The notes: generated by a model from the letters alone, not told the origin. Counted from the stretch's first letter, positions 25,468 through 36,736 are shown. The stretch: DNA of 64,000 nt from Tolypeutes matacus (GCA_026826555.1 JAKSZT010054565.1:9444608-9508607), one strand, 5' to 3'. Numbers and translations are program-made.

Positions 25468-27352
25468 TTTGTGAACCTGAAAGCAGAAAATAATATAATA
25501 TTGTTAGGGAAAATGACATTCAGAGATAAAGGATATTAATTACTATTAGGAAGGTATAAGAGAGACTTCATAGGTTTTAGACAGCAATGTTGGTGGTTTG
25601 GAAAAAGTAAAAAACAGGAGATTATTCCAGTTCTGGCAGTGAAAGGAAGAGTGTCCTTGCGGTAGGATTGCCAGTGCTGAATTTTTTCTTTAGATAGAGA
25701 GTGGGGTGAGGGGTTCCACCCGGGCTGGATTTGAAGACCCAGGCTCATTAAGGTGGATAGTTTATGAATTGGAACTTTCCAAAATGCTAAGTTTTTAAAA
25801 TGAAGGAATTCTTTAACCATATCCAATAGTCCCCTAACCAGATGCTCACTATGATTTAATATGTGTTGTGGTCATTTTAGACCTGAGTGTACTGCCATAC
25901 AAATAGATGCAACATTATCCTAAGAAACAGGCTTATTGATTCAAAAAGAAGATACCAATTTGCCAATTAGGATCTGTGAGCTGCCTTGTTTATTGTTACC
26001 GATATATCATCTGCATTCTAGTAGATGATTTCGTTTGCTTTTTTTTTTTTTTCATTTGCTTTTTATTTAACAATCCCATTATTTTCCTAGATTATAGATA
26101 ATGATACACTCTAAGTTATTCTTCCTTTTGACCACTCTAAGTACTAGATTTCATCCAAGAGAAGGTTTTCTTTTTTTTGTATTTGTTGTTAAAAATCTTC
26201 CTGAGACTCTGAATAATTAATTTTTTCTCAGCCCTTTGAGAAACATTAAATTATAATTTCTTTAACAAATAAAATAGAATTTATAACATTTTAATGTTAT
26301 TTATTTTTGTTGGCTTATTACATCATATTTTGTTCTTGTGTATTCATTTAAATCACATGGAAGTCTGCCTGAAATGGCATTTTCACGATGATTCTGGGAA
26401 CCATACCTTTGATTGTATGATATTTACTGCTAATATATGTATCCTTGTGTTTCTTGCTTTCCATCATCCATACAGTCTAGTGGCATATTGAATGCCATAG
26501 AGAGGAACTGATGTGGTAAATCAAATGTTTTACAGTGTTCTATTGGGAAATGGATTCATTACTATAAAGAAGTTATATTTGATCAGTATTTTAGAGCTCC
26601 CTAATACTCTAATTTATTGATGTTTCTTTATGCTTTCTGTTAATTACACACAGGCTCAAAATTGGGTTCATTTTAACAATGTATAATATATGTTATAATG
26701 ACTCTTTTTCCACACAAAAGGGAATAGCAAATATCCAACACTATCTTTGACTAAAACTATTAAGTCAAACAGCTTGAATTTAGTGAAGATTGTGTTAATA
26801 ATATAGTCAACTGGATAGTTCATTCTGTACCACAGGAATTATACATTAGAATAAAGCTGTTTTAATGTATAAGGTGCCAAAGGAAAATTAGCTAACAAGA
26901 AAGGGAAGAGCTTTATATGTGGTTAAGATATCAAATGAGCAATTTTAATTCACAATCTTTTTTTTTTTTTTTTTTTTTTTTAACAGAGAATACACAGATT
27001 GGGGTTTTATTTTTAATTTCTCCTCCTCATTCCAGAGCTAAATGGTTGAAAATGACTCTCAGTCCCCAAACTACTCTTCTGCTTCATTCAAAATAGCCTT
27101 GACAAGCTAGTCCCTCTGGTGGTGAGATTTATGGCTCTCCATTCCATGGTGTTCCATTACTTTGTCTATGCCATCAAATTGATTAGTAGGCAGCAGAAAG
27201 CAAGAAAAGAGGAGGCTGCTTAGAGCCAGCGTTTGTCCATCATTTTAATGCACTGCTTAGAGATGGTTTATATTGTCCTTGATTCTCATTGTAGCCGATA
27301 ATGACCAGATCTTTTTAAAATGTTTTCTCCCCTCCCTTATTCTGTATTACAG

Positions 27353-27408
27353 GGCCCACTGGAAAATGATTTGGTAGTTCACGTAGCGCTTGTAGCAGAA
27401 AGCCAACG
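27353..27408 (+). CDS. PHKB: PHKB exon 16 (partial CDS)
   Basis: A 56-nt exon of 18 codons plus 2 nt. It reads GPLENDLVVHVALVAESQ and the first two bases of an Arg codon. The acceptor follows a strong pyrimidine tract ending TATTACAG; the donor is CG|GTATGA. It starts in phase 0 and ends with two bases of a codon, which the single first base of the next exon completes as CGC (Arg). The peptide matches human PHKB as I remember it except Val for Ile in VALVAE. It lies just after the glucoamylase-like N-terminal domain and is the first exon in the window, after at least 27 kb of intron. Confidence 0.92.
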
Positions 27409-28039
27409 GTATGAAATCCAGATGGGTGGTGTGTTCTTTTATTTGGGGAGGGAGAAGTAGAGAAGGACTGTTTTATTTACAGTGTTGAGTATGGTACAGG
27501 GATTAATTTCATAGACCCCTTGACAGGATTTCAAGGATGTCATTAATGTCATTTTAAGTGCTAGTACAGCATTCCTTTCATTTATAAAATAATAATTTTG
27601 TTTTAGTAAATATGGCTCTTAAAAGACTGTGACCGGGGGGCGGATGTGGCTCAACTGGTTGGGCGTCCGTCTCCCATATGGAGGGACCTGGGTTCGATCC
27701 CCGGGACCTCCCGGTAAAAAAAAAAAAAAAAAAAAAAAGACTGTGACCAGTGCCAGTGTTGTCAGGGTACTGTTTTGAGAAACTAGTATAAATAGAATAT
27801 AAGGATTCCCAACATCACTGCTTTTTCTCCCTGCCACCCCTCCAAAGCATGAATCTCACACTTCTTAGAGAATCCAAGGGGATCTGGATTCCAGTGAGTA
27901 TAGCTTATAGCTGACATTAATAAATTCATAGTGTGCCCCAAGTTGTACATACTCTTCCCTTTTATCCTTGCCATTTCATTTCCTAAACTATGCATGTATT
28001 GTCTAAAAATGTCTCTCTTTTTTTCCCTATGTTCATTAG
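27409..28039 (+). other. PHKB intron 16
   Basis: A 631-bp intron. About a sixth is the SINE at 27635-27734 with its duplications. I see nothing else recognisable. Confidence 0.9.
27635..27734 (+). mobile_element. Young DAS SINE (monomer) in intron 16
   Basis: An intact monomer with GGGGCGGATGTGGCTCAAC, CCGTCTCCCATATGGAGGG, GGTTCGATCCCCGGGACC and an uninterrupted A-tail. The perfect 14-bp target duplication AAAAGACTGTGACC lies at 27621-27634 and 27735-27748. The exact duplication and pure tail indicate a recent insertion. Confidence 0.95.
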
Positions 28040-28133
28040 CCTTCAAGTTTTTCTCAACACATATGGTATTCAAACTCAGACTCCTCAACAGGTAGAACCT
28101 ATTCAGATATGGCCTCAGCAGGAGCTCGTGAAA
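28040..28133 (+). CDS. PHKB: PHKB exon 17 (partial CDS)
   Basis: A 94-nt exon: one base completing the split Arg codon, then 31 codons from LQVFLNTYG to QQELVK. The acceptor is TTCATTAG|C and the donor is AAA|GTAAGT, the strongest donor among the first exons. The peptide appears identical to human PHKB as remembered, including the Gln/Thr/Pro-rich turn before the EPIQIWPQ segment. The intron before it is only 631 bp. It contains a young SINE but no competing splice signal that I could see. Confidence 0.95.
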
Positions 28134-29269
28134 GTAAGTGATTCATCCTCTTCTTTCTACTTTGGGGAGGTACTAGAGCATGATGATTGTATTTAGTTTA
28201 CATGCAAGTCGTGTAACTTAGTTTGAATCCAGTTCTGAGAAGGATCCTTTAATCTGAAAATCTTTCTAATTAAGTTAAGAAGCCGTCTTTTTTGGGCATT
28301 GTTATTTAAAAAAAAAACTACTGCATTGGTATCCTGGACATTATATTCACAGGTCTCATTGTCTCCTGCTTCTTGATAAAGTATATTACTAACCTAGACT
28401 GAGCACTTAAATAACAAATTAGCCTTAAATTAGTAGTCATGTGTAAAATTATCTTTTACATTTTAAATCAGTTTTCCCTTTTATTTCTATTGAAGAAAGC
28501 TTCTCATATCTAAATATTTTGGATAATCACTATTTCCCTTTTATGTTTTGCCTTACTATTTAAAGTCTGAAGTAATTCCTACTCCTTAGGTTTGTTGGGT
28601 CTCAAAGTAATTATAAAGTGATATCTGAGTTTTCCTTCAATGCAGTATGTACCTACTTGGGATTGGATTAAAATGTGACTTTGGAGCCTTTTTCATATAG
28701 TGCTCTGTGTTTGGGATTGTTGACTCTGACTAGTTATTCAAAAATAGCCATTTTTATTTGGTAATTGGTGAAATACAGGAAAACCTATTCAATGTTTGGT
28801 GGAAGTATTTATAATAGTATGCCTCAAATGATCATGGTTAAGTTGAATAGGTTAATATAAATGGTTGTGGTCAAAGTCTTGATGCTGCAATAAGAGATGG
28901 TTTAGAGGAGTGGGGTGTACATTTTTTGGGAAAATGCAGGGCTCCATAGTTGCTGGTAATCAGATTGGACCTTACTGGGCACCAGCTCTTCAAGAGTCCT
29001 TAAATCTCCTCTAAAAAATTTAGAGCCCTTTAGAGAAATAAAGCTGAAAATGCAGGGACCCCAAGACCATGGTAACACTTTAAAATCACACCAAGATGTA
29101 AATGATATAAGTTTTTGTTTGTTTGTTTGTTTGTTTTTTAATGGTGGAAGAAGGGACAAAAGAATAAATGAGACCAGAAGGAACTGAGGATCTACAAGAC
29201 AAGGGGAGTAAAGAATGCCAAACTCTAAGGCTCTCACTCTGTATAGTTGCAAGCTACTTCTACTGTTAT

Positions 29270-29492
29270 TTATTTATTTATTTTAAGGTGCCTGGGCCGG
29301 GAATTGAACCCGGGACCTCATATGTGGGAAGCCAGCACTCAACTGCTGAGCCACATCGGCCCCCCTGAGTTGTTTTGTTTATTTGTTTGCTTGTTGTTTG
29401 TTTTTTCCTTTTTAGGAGGCACCAGGAACTGAACCCAGGACTTCCCATGTGGGAAGCAGGTGCTCAACTGCTTGAGCCACATCTGCTTCCCC
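29270..29492 (-). mobile_element. DAS SINE dimer, antisense
   Basis: Two reverse tRNA-like units at about 29287-29365 (GGAATTGAACCCGGGACC) and 29415-29490 (GGAACTGAACCCAGGACTT). A (GTTT)n-rich linker separates them and a TTTA-rich tail precedes. Diverged compared with the monomers. Confidence 0.85.
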
Positions 29493-29577
29493 AAAGGTTA
29501 TTCTTTGATAGCCATGCCCTCAAAGAAATTAACCTAAACCTGTTTTTTCAGGTCTAACTTATATTAGCATCATTTTT

Positions 29578-30017
29578 TTTTTTAGATTTATTTATTTTAC
29601 TTTATCCATTTTTAACCCCCTCTTCCCCATTTGCTGCTTTTGTGTTCATTTGCTGGGCAATTCTCTGTGTCTGTTTCCTGCCATCTCTTTTCATCCTTCT
29701 CCTCCAGTCTTCACCAGGATTTGATCCTGGAGACCTCCGATGTAGGAGAGAGGTATTCTGCCACCTGCGCCACCTCGGTTCCTGGTTTTTCAGAGCCCTC
29801 GGAGCATCTCGTCTTGTCTCTCCCGTTACGTCATCATCTTGCTGCATGGCTCCCGGGGCCCGGTGGCTCACCAGCATACAGAGCCTGGCAGCGCATGTGC
29901 CTTCTATATATATATATATTTTTTTTTTTTTTAATTTTACCGGGAGGTCCCGGGGATCGAACCCAGGTCCCCCCATATGGCAGACAGATGCCCAACCATT
30001 TGAGCCACATCCGCCCC
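29578..30017 (-). mobile_element. Hybrid SINE: DAS monomer joined to a longer DAS-type unit
   Basis: On the - strand a monomer (about 29913-30017: GGGGCGGATGTGGCTCAAAT, A-tail, TA-repeat) is followed by a linker with CAGCAAGATGATGACG. Then come a second tRNA-like unit (about 29718-29790) and an A-rich tail. The 12-bp repeat AGCATCATTTTT lies at 29566-29577 and 30018-30029, outside the whole composite. No duplication lies at the inner junction. Confidence 0.82.
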
Positions 30018-31529
30018 AGCATCATTTTTAATGCTCCTTTTGGTTGTAGAAGAGCGTATATACTCATTAACAGGCAACATGCATTCAAGATTAGAAAGAT
30101 AAATATGGTAAGCAAATGATCTGAGTGTGGCGTTTCATTCATTCTTTCATTCATTCATTCATCAGCAAACACCAGCTATGTGCAGAGTACTGTGTAGGGC
30201 ACTCTGATAGAAAGACTTAGACCCTTTTCTCAGTGATCTTTGAGTCTCATGGTATGACAGAAAAAAATAGTTAATTGTAATCACTTTGTTAAGTCCTATA
30301 AGATATTGGTACAAAGAGGTGGTAGTAAGCATTCTCTTGCAGAATAAGATGAAGACTTGTAGGAGATCCTAACAAATTTTATATTTTGCTATTTTAAAGA
30401 TGGTGTTAATAAATGATGCATTCTTTGGGTATGTGACGCATCTAAGAAGACAGACTTGTGATCAGTAGTTACCTGCAGCCTCTGTATTCCAAGCTAGCTG
30501 CTTTTTGGTAATTGCTTTTAGTTGTACTGCCTAGTAAAGTTGTTCCCTCAAATCTTAGCCGGCTCACATATTTATATGCCAACAGCTGATCCTTTTCTGA
30601 AAAGTCACACCCTCCTTCAGCCAACTGAAGAGGATATGAAGGCAGGCAGCCGAAAGCAGCTTTTACTGTGTGTGATTCATGTTTCACAATGTGGTGACTA
30701 TGGTGTGATTTGCCTCCTGGGGCATCTGAATCTTCTAATAAGAGGGTTTTGCTCTACAGTGCAACCCTAGAATGAAAATCAAGGGCCTGTACTTCTCGGT
30801 GGTTTGGTCAGTTATACATTACAGTGCACTAAATGTTGTGAATGTGTACAACATGGGGGTAGTATTATCTGCATCCTAGAATGCAGGGAACATTCCAGGT
30901 TTGTCTGTTAATTGTCCCAGATTGGTTACACCTAGGTTCAGAAAGTTAAGCAGGATCCTTTTACTGTAGTAAAGAATATTTAATGGAATTCTACTTATAT
31001 TGGTACATTTTAACTCATGCACAGTTGATTAATATAATTGCTTATCTAAAAGAAGAAATCTAAAGTAGTTTAGACATGCATTTATTTCTGAAAAATTGAA
31101 ATTATTTGAGGGAAAAGGTACTCCATCTAGTTGTATGCTATAGTTTCAGTGCAACTATACAATATAATGTTTTTCTAGATAGTTGACTTCTAAAATAACT
31201 GCCATTCCAGAATCTGTATTCACAAGTACCCCTGGTTCAGAAGGATGTTCAATTGCTCCTCATTAGTCCATCAAGTATTTCCTCAGCACCAACTATAAGC
31301 TAGGATAGGCATAATGCTAACTCAAGGGATACTTTTACCTAGAAACATTGACATAATGGCATATGTACACAATCACAGAATGAATAGAGAGCTCTGGCAA
31401 TGACATTAATTTTGTATACCATGAAGTTGATATTTGAAATCAGTTCAAATCACAATCAGTAGATTGTGTAGAAGGGAGTTGGTTTGACTTTCCATTTAGG
31501 TAATTTTAGTTTAGATTTTTACCTCTCAT

Positions 31530-32240
31530 CAAATGCAAAAATTAATTCCAGATAGACTAAAGATTTAAATATATAACTCTAGAAATAAAAATAGTAAAAT
31601 ATTTTTACAACTCTTGGGAGGGGAAGTCCTTTCTTACAATGATACCAGTGCCAAAAAAGCCATTAAGAAAAAGAGTGACAAATTTAACTAAATATAGCTG
31701 AAAATACCATGAACAACTTGGTCAATCAAAGGTGCTTGTGGTATTTCCTGTTAGAGCCGTGTTCAACTGAAATACCATTTTCTAAAATGATATTTTGACC
31801 TACTATACAGTCATTCTACATTGCATAACAAAATTGAAGAGGAGCAAACTGGGTAAAATATCTGCTATACCTATTACAAAGGGTAATATTCTTAATATAC
31901 TAAGGCCTCTTAGAAATCAAAAAGAATGACAAATACCCTGTAGAAAGGGAACAAGTAAAAACAGAAATAGCCATTAAATATATGGAAAAATGTGTAACCA
32001 CAAAATATTTTAATTCAGTAAATTGAAACTAATATGAAATATCATTTTCACCCAAGAGGCTGGCAGAAATACCCATGCACTGTTAATGCCAATGAAAACT
32101 GGTACATTATTTTTGGAGGGTCACCAACCTGGCATTATGTTTCCAGCAAGTCTAGGAAATTATCCTGCAGAAATACATATACCATAGTATATTGTCCAAA
32201 AATGTTTATTGAATTATTTTTTAAATAATAAAATGTTGGA
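31530..32240 (+). mobile_element. Old L1 (L1M-type) 3' fragment
   Basis: Matches the order of old L1 ORF2 ends: AGAAAAAGAGTGACAAATTT, AGCAAACTGGGTAAAATATC, TTAATATACTAAGGCCTCTT, ACCCAAGAGGCTGGCAGAAA and AAATTATCCTGCAGAAATAC. About 95 bp of foreign sequence interrupts it at roughly 31725-31822. Confidence 0.7.
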
Positions 32241-32626
32241 CGCTACCTTCATTAGGGGATAGGTTTTAAATAAAGAAAGGCAGCTTCTTGATTAGATTAA
32301 GTGCTCAGCTCTCACTCTCATTAATTCATTCCAAGTCTATTCGCTTTTACCTTCTAGAAATTCCTTGAAGTTTCTCCTCCACTGTGGCACTCTTCCCCGT
32401 TAAGACTTCCACAGATGTTTTTCCACCTTTTATATTTCTTCAATCATTTCAATGTTCAAATGAAGGATAAATGCATAGACTCTGTTTACCATCTTGAAAC
32501 TAGAACATCACAATACTAAATTTAAAAAATGAAACGCTGAACAGATTATGTAATAAATGAACCCATTTATGTAAATATGCACACATAGATATATGTATAT
32601 ACATGAGTATATATTTATCTATATGC

Positions 32627-32729
32627 TTTTTTTTTTTTTTTTTTTTTTACCAGGAGGTCCCGGGGATCGAACCCGGGTCCCTCCATATGGGAGACGGATG
32701 CCCAACCAGTTGAGCCACATCCGACCCCC
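32627..32729 (-). mobile_element. Young DAS SINE (monomer), antisense
   Basis: The reverse monomer has GGGGATCGAACCCGGGTCC, CATATGGGAGACGGATGCCC and GTTGAGCCACATCC, with a T-rich (reverse A-tail) start. TATCTATAT flanks it at 32616-32624 and 32730-32738. Confidence 0.92.
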
Positions 32730-33328
32730 TATCTATATACTTTTAAAATCTATAACCCTATCTTTACTTTTGGTGTTTCTTAGGGATTACACAATACATT
32801 ATACCCCTTCAACATATACCAAAGTGAAGCAGTTGTTGCCTAAGGGGTTCTGAGAGTAGACAGTACCATTCACTTTTGACATATGGTTTGAATCTTTCAT
32901 AAAGTTCATGTAATCAGAAAAATCATAAAGACATTTGATTTGGATGCAAAATACTTGAAAGTGGGAATCTAATAGGAGATATATGGCTCTGTTTTTTAAA
33001 ACTTTGAAATAGCCAGATGTTTTATCTTAAAGGAAACATTGTCTCCTGTGTGTTCTTTTAGGAATCAGAGACATGCAAATTTTATATTTAGGCCAACAGA
33101 ACAACAGTCTCTAATTCTAGATTGTTACTAAGTGGATCAGCAAAAGTGTTGCTCTCAAATTGCTCAGTGTCCAAAAATCTAACTTGACATCATTGGCTAG
33201 CTTGTTTTCTACATGTTCATTCTGGAAAGATCAGAAATCAGCAGGGCAGTAGCCATGGGGAAGAAAAGGGCAAAATGGATAAGCATGGATTCTTACCTGA
33301 CCCATATTTACAAATTTGTGTCTTACAG

Positions 33329-33412
33329 GCTTATTTCCACCTCGGTATCAATGAAAAGTTAGGACTCTCTGGAAGGCCAGATAGGCCCATTGGCTGCCTC
33401 GGTACATCAAAG
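33329..33412 (+). CDS. PHKB: PHKB exon 18 (partial CDS)
   Basis: An 84-nt, phase 0-0 exon of 28 codons, from [10 protein letters not shown] through [12 protein letters not shown] to LGTSK. The acceptor is TCTTACAG|GC. The donor AAG|GTGCTC departs from consensus at +4 to +6. The exon is symmetric, so skipping it would delete 28 residues without a frameshift. Compared with remembered human sequence, Leu-Gln is replaced by Phe-His near the start. The [14 protein letters not shown] core is unchanged. A diverged copy of the first 90 or so bases of the following intron lies in an L1 near 31725-31822 (see findings). Confidence 0.94.
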
Positions 33413-33855
33413 GTGCTCGTGAAATTTCTTCCTAGTGCATTGCTCAGATTATAATACCACATGCTCAAGTGTACCACCTGCAATGCATCCATTCTTAACA
33501 TTTTATTATATACTTGGGCTAATTAACTGAATTATTATTTCCTGCAAATAAATTTTATTTGTTTTGCATCATGCCCCATACATCTTATAGGAATAAATAA
33601 GCATTTGACTTCTAAAATACCTGATTATAATAATATAAAACAGGCCTATTCCATCATATTAGAGATGGAATACTTTATCAGCATATTAATTCTATCAAGA
33701 AATTAAAACTTTCTTAATATGTGGATTTCATAAGCTATTATTTTATTTGCTTATTCAGAATTAAAAATCAATTTTAATTTTTATTAGGACTCACAGTATT
33801 GTACCTTTGCCTTTGGTATGTTTTGTATTTATTTTCTTTTCATTATTCCTTACAG
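33413..33855 (+). other. PHKB intron 18
   Basis: A 443-bp intron, AT-rich, with no recognisable repeat. Its first 90 or so bases resemble a patch inside the L1 at 31725-31822. Confidence 0.85.
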
Positions 33856-33960
33856 ATTTATCGTATTCTAGGAAAAACTGTGGTTTCTTATCCCATCATC
33901 TTTGACCTAAGTGATTTCTACATGTCTCAAGATGTTTTACTGCTGATAGATGACATAAAG
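33856..33960 (+). CDS. PHKB: PHKB exon 19 (partial CDS)
   Basis: A 105-nt, phase 0-0 exon of 35 codons, [13 protein letters not shown] to [13 protein letters not shown]. The acceptor is CCTTACAG|AT and the donor is AAG|GTATCT. Differences from the remembered human protein are Ser for Cys (VVSYP) and Leu for Phe (DVLLLI). It follows exon 18 after only 443 bp of intron. The segment belongs to the conserved core shared by the alpha and beta subunits, C-terminal to the GH15-like domain. I see no catalytic residues; PHKB is regulatory. Confidence 0.96.
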
Positions 33961-34994
33961 GTATCTTCTAAACATATTTTCATTGAAATGGGATGACTTT
34001 CTTTCTGCAGATTTTATCATTTGTTATTAAATTGAGTGCTCCTGGGAATCTATGATTCTGGGTTAACACAGTATAAAATACAAGAGTAAAAGTAACACCC
34101 ACAAAGCTTTGGAGACTCAAATTACTTGCAGCATTAGAATAATTCATGAAGACTGTCTTAAATAAAGTTGTGTGACATGGCTTAATATGCCTTCCTACAA
34201 ATAGAATGAAAGGATATAGTTTGTAAAAGCAGAAGGGCTACTGTTCTGGAAACCATGTTCATACAAAGGTAATAGTTTGTCTCCATTTGACCAAAAGGTT
34301 AGTTAGTAATATAATTTTATTTATGAACAGTGTCCAATAAAACCTCAATGAACTCATAACTCCCAGTGAGTTAAAATTTTTCCCCTCCTCTTTATACTTG
34401 CAATGTAGGAGGAGCTTAAAATCATGGTCAAAAGGATAAAGTCTGGAGCCAGAGTGCATTTGTTCAAATCATGGTTCTACCACTTACTAGCCTTGTGATC
34501 TTGGGCAAGTTACTTAACTTCTCTGTGCCTCCATTTTCTCATCTGTAAAATTGGATAATAAAAGGGCTTTTGTGAGAATTAAATGAATTAACATATGAAG
34601 AATGCCCAAATACTGGTCTGTATAGGTTCAGTCCAATTTCTTCTTCCCACTCTAATACAAATACACAGTTATGTGGAGTGAGAATTAATCTTCTAAATGA
34701 TAACCCTGGAATGGGTTTTTCCCTGTGGGACCACTTGAGTTGTATTTATTGGGCAAAATTTTTTTTTCAAAAGCCTTAAAACATATGTAATTACTTTTAA
34801 ACAAAGTTTGAAATCAAAATGGTTTCCAGCTTAATTTGGATTTACCCATCTAAGTAGTCTACTTTATCCAGGGTTTGGTTGTGAATGTGTTTTGATACAT
34901 AAGAGTTTTATTGGCTCTTAGTCACTATGGTTAAGCATCTTGATCACTTATATACTGTGCCGTTACATCCTACCTCATACTTATATTTTGATAG
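33961..34994 (+). other. PHKB intron 19
   Basis: A 1034-bp intron with one MIR (34428-34625). The rest is unremarkable AT-rich sequence. Confidence 0.85.
34428..34625 (+). mobile_element. MIR SINE
   Basis: A well-preserved MIR: TCTACCACTTACTAGCCTTG, GATCTTGGGCAAGTTACTTA, ACTTCTCTGTGCCTCC and TCATCTGTAAAATTGGATAA. Confidence 0.9.
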
Positions 34995-35077
34995 AATGCC
35001 CTACAGTTCATTAAGCAATACTGGAAAATGCATGGACGTCCACTTTTCCTCGTTCTCATCCGGGAAGACAATATAAG
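34995..35077 (+). CDS. PHKB: PHKB exon 20 (partial CDS)
   Basis: An 83-nt exon of 27 codons plus AG, reading NALQFIKQYWKMHGRP then LFLVLIREDNI. The acceptor is TTTTGATAG|AA; its pyrimidine tract is short and the AG comes after a purine. The donor is AG|GTAGGT. The split Arg codon (AG|A) joins exon 21. The peptide appears identical to human as remembered. The next intron is 573 bp and contains no recognisable repeat. Confidence 0.96.
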
Positions 35078-35650
35078 GTAGGTGGTGGGGGAGCATTATG
35101 ACAGGGTACTGTTAACCCTTTATGCCATCTATCACTTAGAACCCTCCAGGGGAGAAGAGAGATTCTGAGAGAGGTGACATCTCAAGAATCAGTAGAAGCA
35201 CAGGGGCTGTCATCTGTACTTCCAATCAAAACTGCACAGCCCACGGCATTTGGCTCATGACGTGGGCACCAGCTGCCTGTTACTCTTTAATAATAAATAA
35301 TGGTGTCAGGTAGTGCCAGTTTTGGGGGAGGAAGATTTGAGGGGGAGAGGCTTAGTGCCCTCTACAGAGAGGGGGGGTACTGCTGTCTGTATGGGTAGGT
35401 GGGCTTGCCCACCCCAGAGACCAATAATGCCAATCACCATAATAAATCCTTATAACCACAAAAAAAAATTTTTTTTTTTTTTTATACTGTGAACCCTTTG
35501 GGAGCAGGACCTCCTTGTATTTTTTAGTGTCCCTTTTAATGTATGGCAAGGTACTCTACATATGTAAAGGACACTTAGTCAATATTAGTTCATTAATGTC
35601 TCACTCCATTGTTAATGTACACATTATGTTTATCTGTTTATATTTTTTAG
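35078..35650 (+). other. PHKB intron 20
   Basis: A 573-bp intron. It has a GC-richer stretch at 35140-35420 with a run of seven G at 35371-35377, then a poly-A/poly-T junction at 35459-35482. No transposon is recognised. Confidence 0.8.
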
Positions 35651-35741
35651 AGGCAGCCGGTTCAACCCCATATTAGATATGCTGGCAGCCTTTAAAAAAG
35701 GAATGGTTGGAGGAGTCAAAGTTCATGTTGATCGTCTACAG
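35651..35741 (+). CDS. PHKB: PHKB exon 21 (partial CDS)
   Basis: A 91-nt exon: one base completing Arg, then 30 codons [11 protein letters not shown] to VKVHVDRLQ. The acceptor is TATTTTTTAG|A and the donor is CAG|GTAGTC, non-consensus at +5. Differences from remembered human are Phe for Leu (AAFKK) and Met-Val for Ile-Ile (KKGMVGG). A 12.6-kb, repeat-packed intron follows, the longest complete intron in the window. Confidence 0.96.
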
Positions 35742-36736
35742 GTAGTCTTCTGAATTTCAGTGTGTTGCTGTTTTCAAGACAATCCACAGATACAGCTATG
35801 TTTCTTAATATATGTTCTATTAATGGTTTTTGTCTTAAACCTTTCTGTACCTACCTTCCTATAACTCTTCCTACCATCTCAGTTTAAGTCCTTGTAGTCT
35901 GGTGCTTGCACAATTGCAGTGGTTTCCTAACCAAAATGTTAGACTATAATAGTTTGTCTCCAACTTAATTTTGGATTTGAGGAAGCAGGGGTCCAAAATG
36001 GTGAAGTGACTTGTTGTATTATCTTGCCCTTGAATGCACAAGTTGGCTGATTCTTGTTCCAGTGCTCTTTTCCCTACTCCAAAGTAACATCCAATCTGTA
36101 GATATTCCTTGTTCCATTCAGAACTTCACAGCATTATCTTCACAGCTCCTAAATTACAAAAGCTCTCTGTGGTTCTCTGTTAGCCATAACAGTCTCTATT
36201 TGATTATTTCCTACTAAACACTTTCTGTGTTTCAGCCAATACAAATTAATTACTGTGTTCTGAACTTTGTAGGACTTCTGCCCCTCTGCACATGCCATTC
36301 CCTCTGGGCTTTTAAGGCCTCTGGGCTTTGACGTCTTTCCAAACTTCAAGGCCTGGCTCTGTTAAATCACTCAGGCCAAAAATAACGCTTATCTTCTTTA
36401 GCATCATTTTGTGACCCTTTACATAAACTACTCAGATTGTAGAACATCATGGACTTCCGTGTCTTATTTCCTATAAATATTGTATTTATCTCACAGGATT
36501 TTTTACATGATAGGTACTCAGTGTTGAGTAAGAAAGACTAAGGCATAAGAGTTTAATAGTATTAGCTCTTATGTTTATTATTGATTCATTTTGAGTTAAT
36601 ATTTGTATATGTTATAAGGTAGGAATCCATGTTCAATCTTTTGCATGCGTATATCCAGTTTCCTCAGCACCATTTGTTGAAGAGAGTATTCTTTCCCCTT
36701 TGAGTGTCCTTGACACCCTTGTCAAAAATAATTTGT

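Larger units (their letters stand above)
1..27352. other. PHKB intron 15 (3' part)
   Basis: This is at least 27 kb of intron with no exon that I can support. Besides the repeats listed separately, I see nothing recognisable in 1330-2650, 3022-3550, 4475-5230, 8223-9736 (apart from a T-run at about 8976-9005), 10197-10680, 11200-12494, 19416-20890, 21080-21430, 21845-22795 and 25240-27352. In 26957-26982 there is another T-run. A polypyrimidine tract and acceptor close the intron at 27352. Confidence 0.8.
28134..33328 (+). other. PHKB intron 17
   Basis: A 5.2-kb intron. It contains the SINEs at 29270-29492, 29578-30017 and 32627-32729, an old L1 at 31530-32240 and a decayed L2- or MIR-like stretch at about 30140-30290 (ATTCATTC repeats, CAGCTATGTGCAGAGTAC). 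In 28140-29100, 30300-31530 and 32740-33320 I see nothing recognisable. Confidence 0.85.

Noticed and set aside
1..27352. Additional upstream PHKB exons
   Set aside because: I looked for the exon ending FSNQ that precedes GPLENDL in human and for long donor/acceptor-bounded frames; none was convincing.
27619..27837. Short frames containing PGGPGDRTQVPPYGR-like peptides, also at 1188, 32593, 56397 and 60164
   Set aside because: These are translations of DAS SINEs in different frames, not a conserved protein family.
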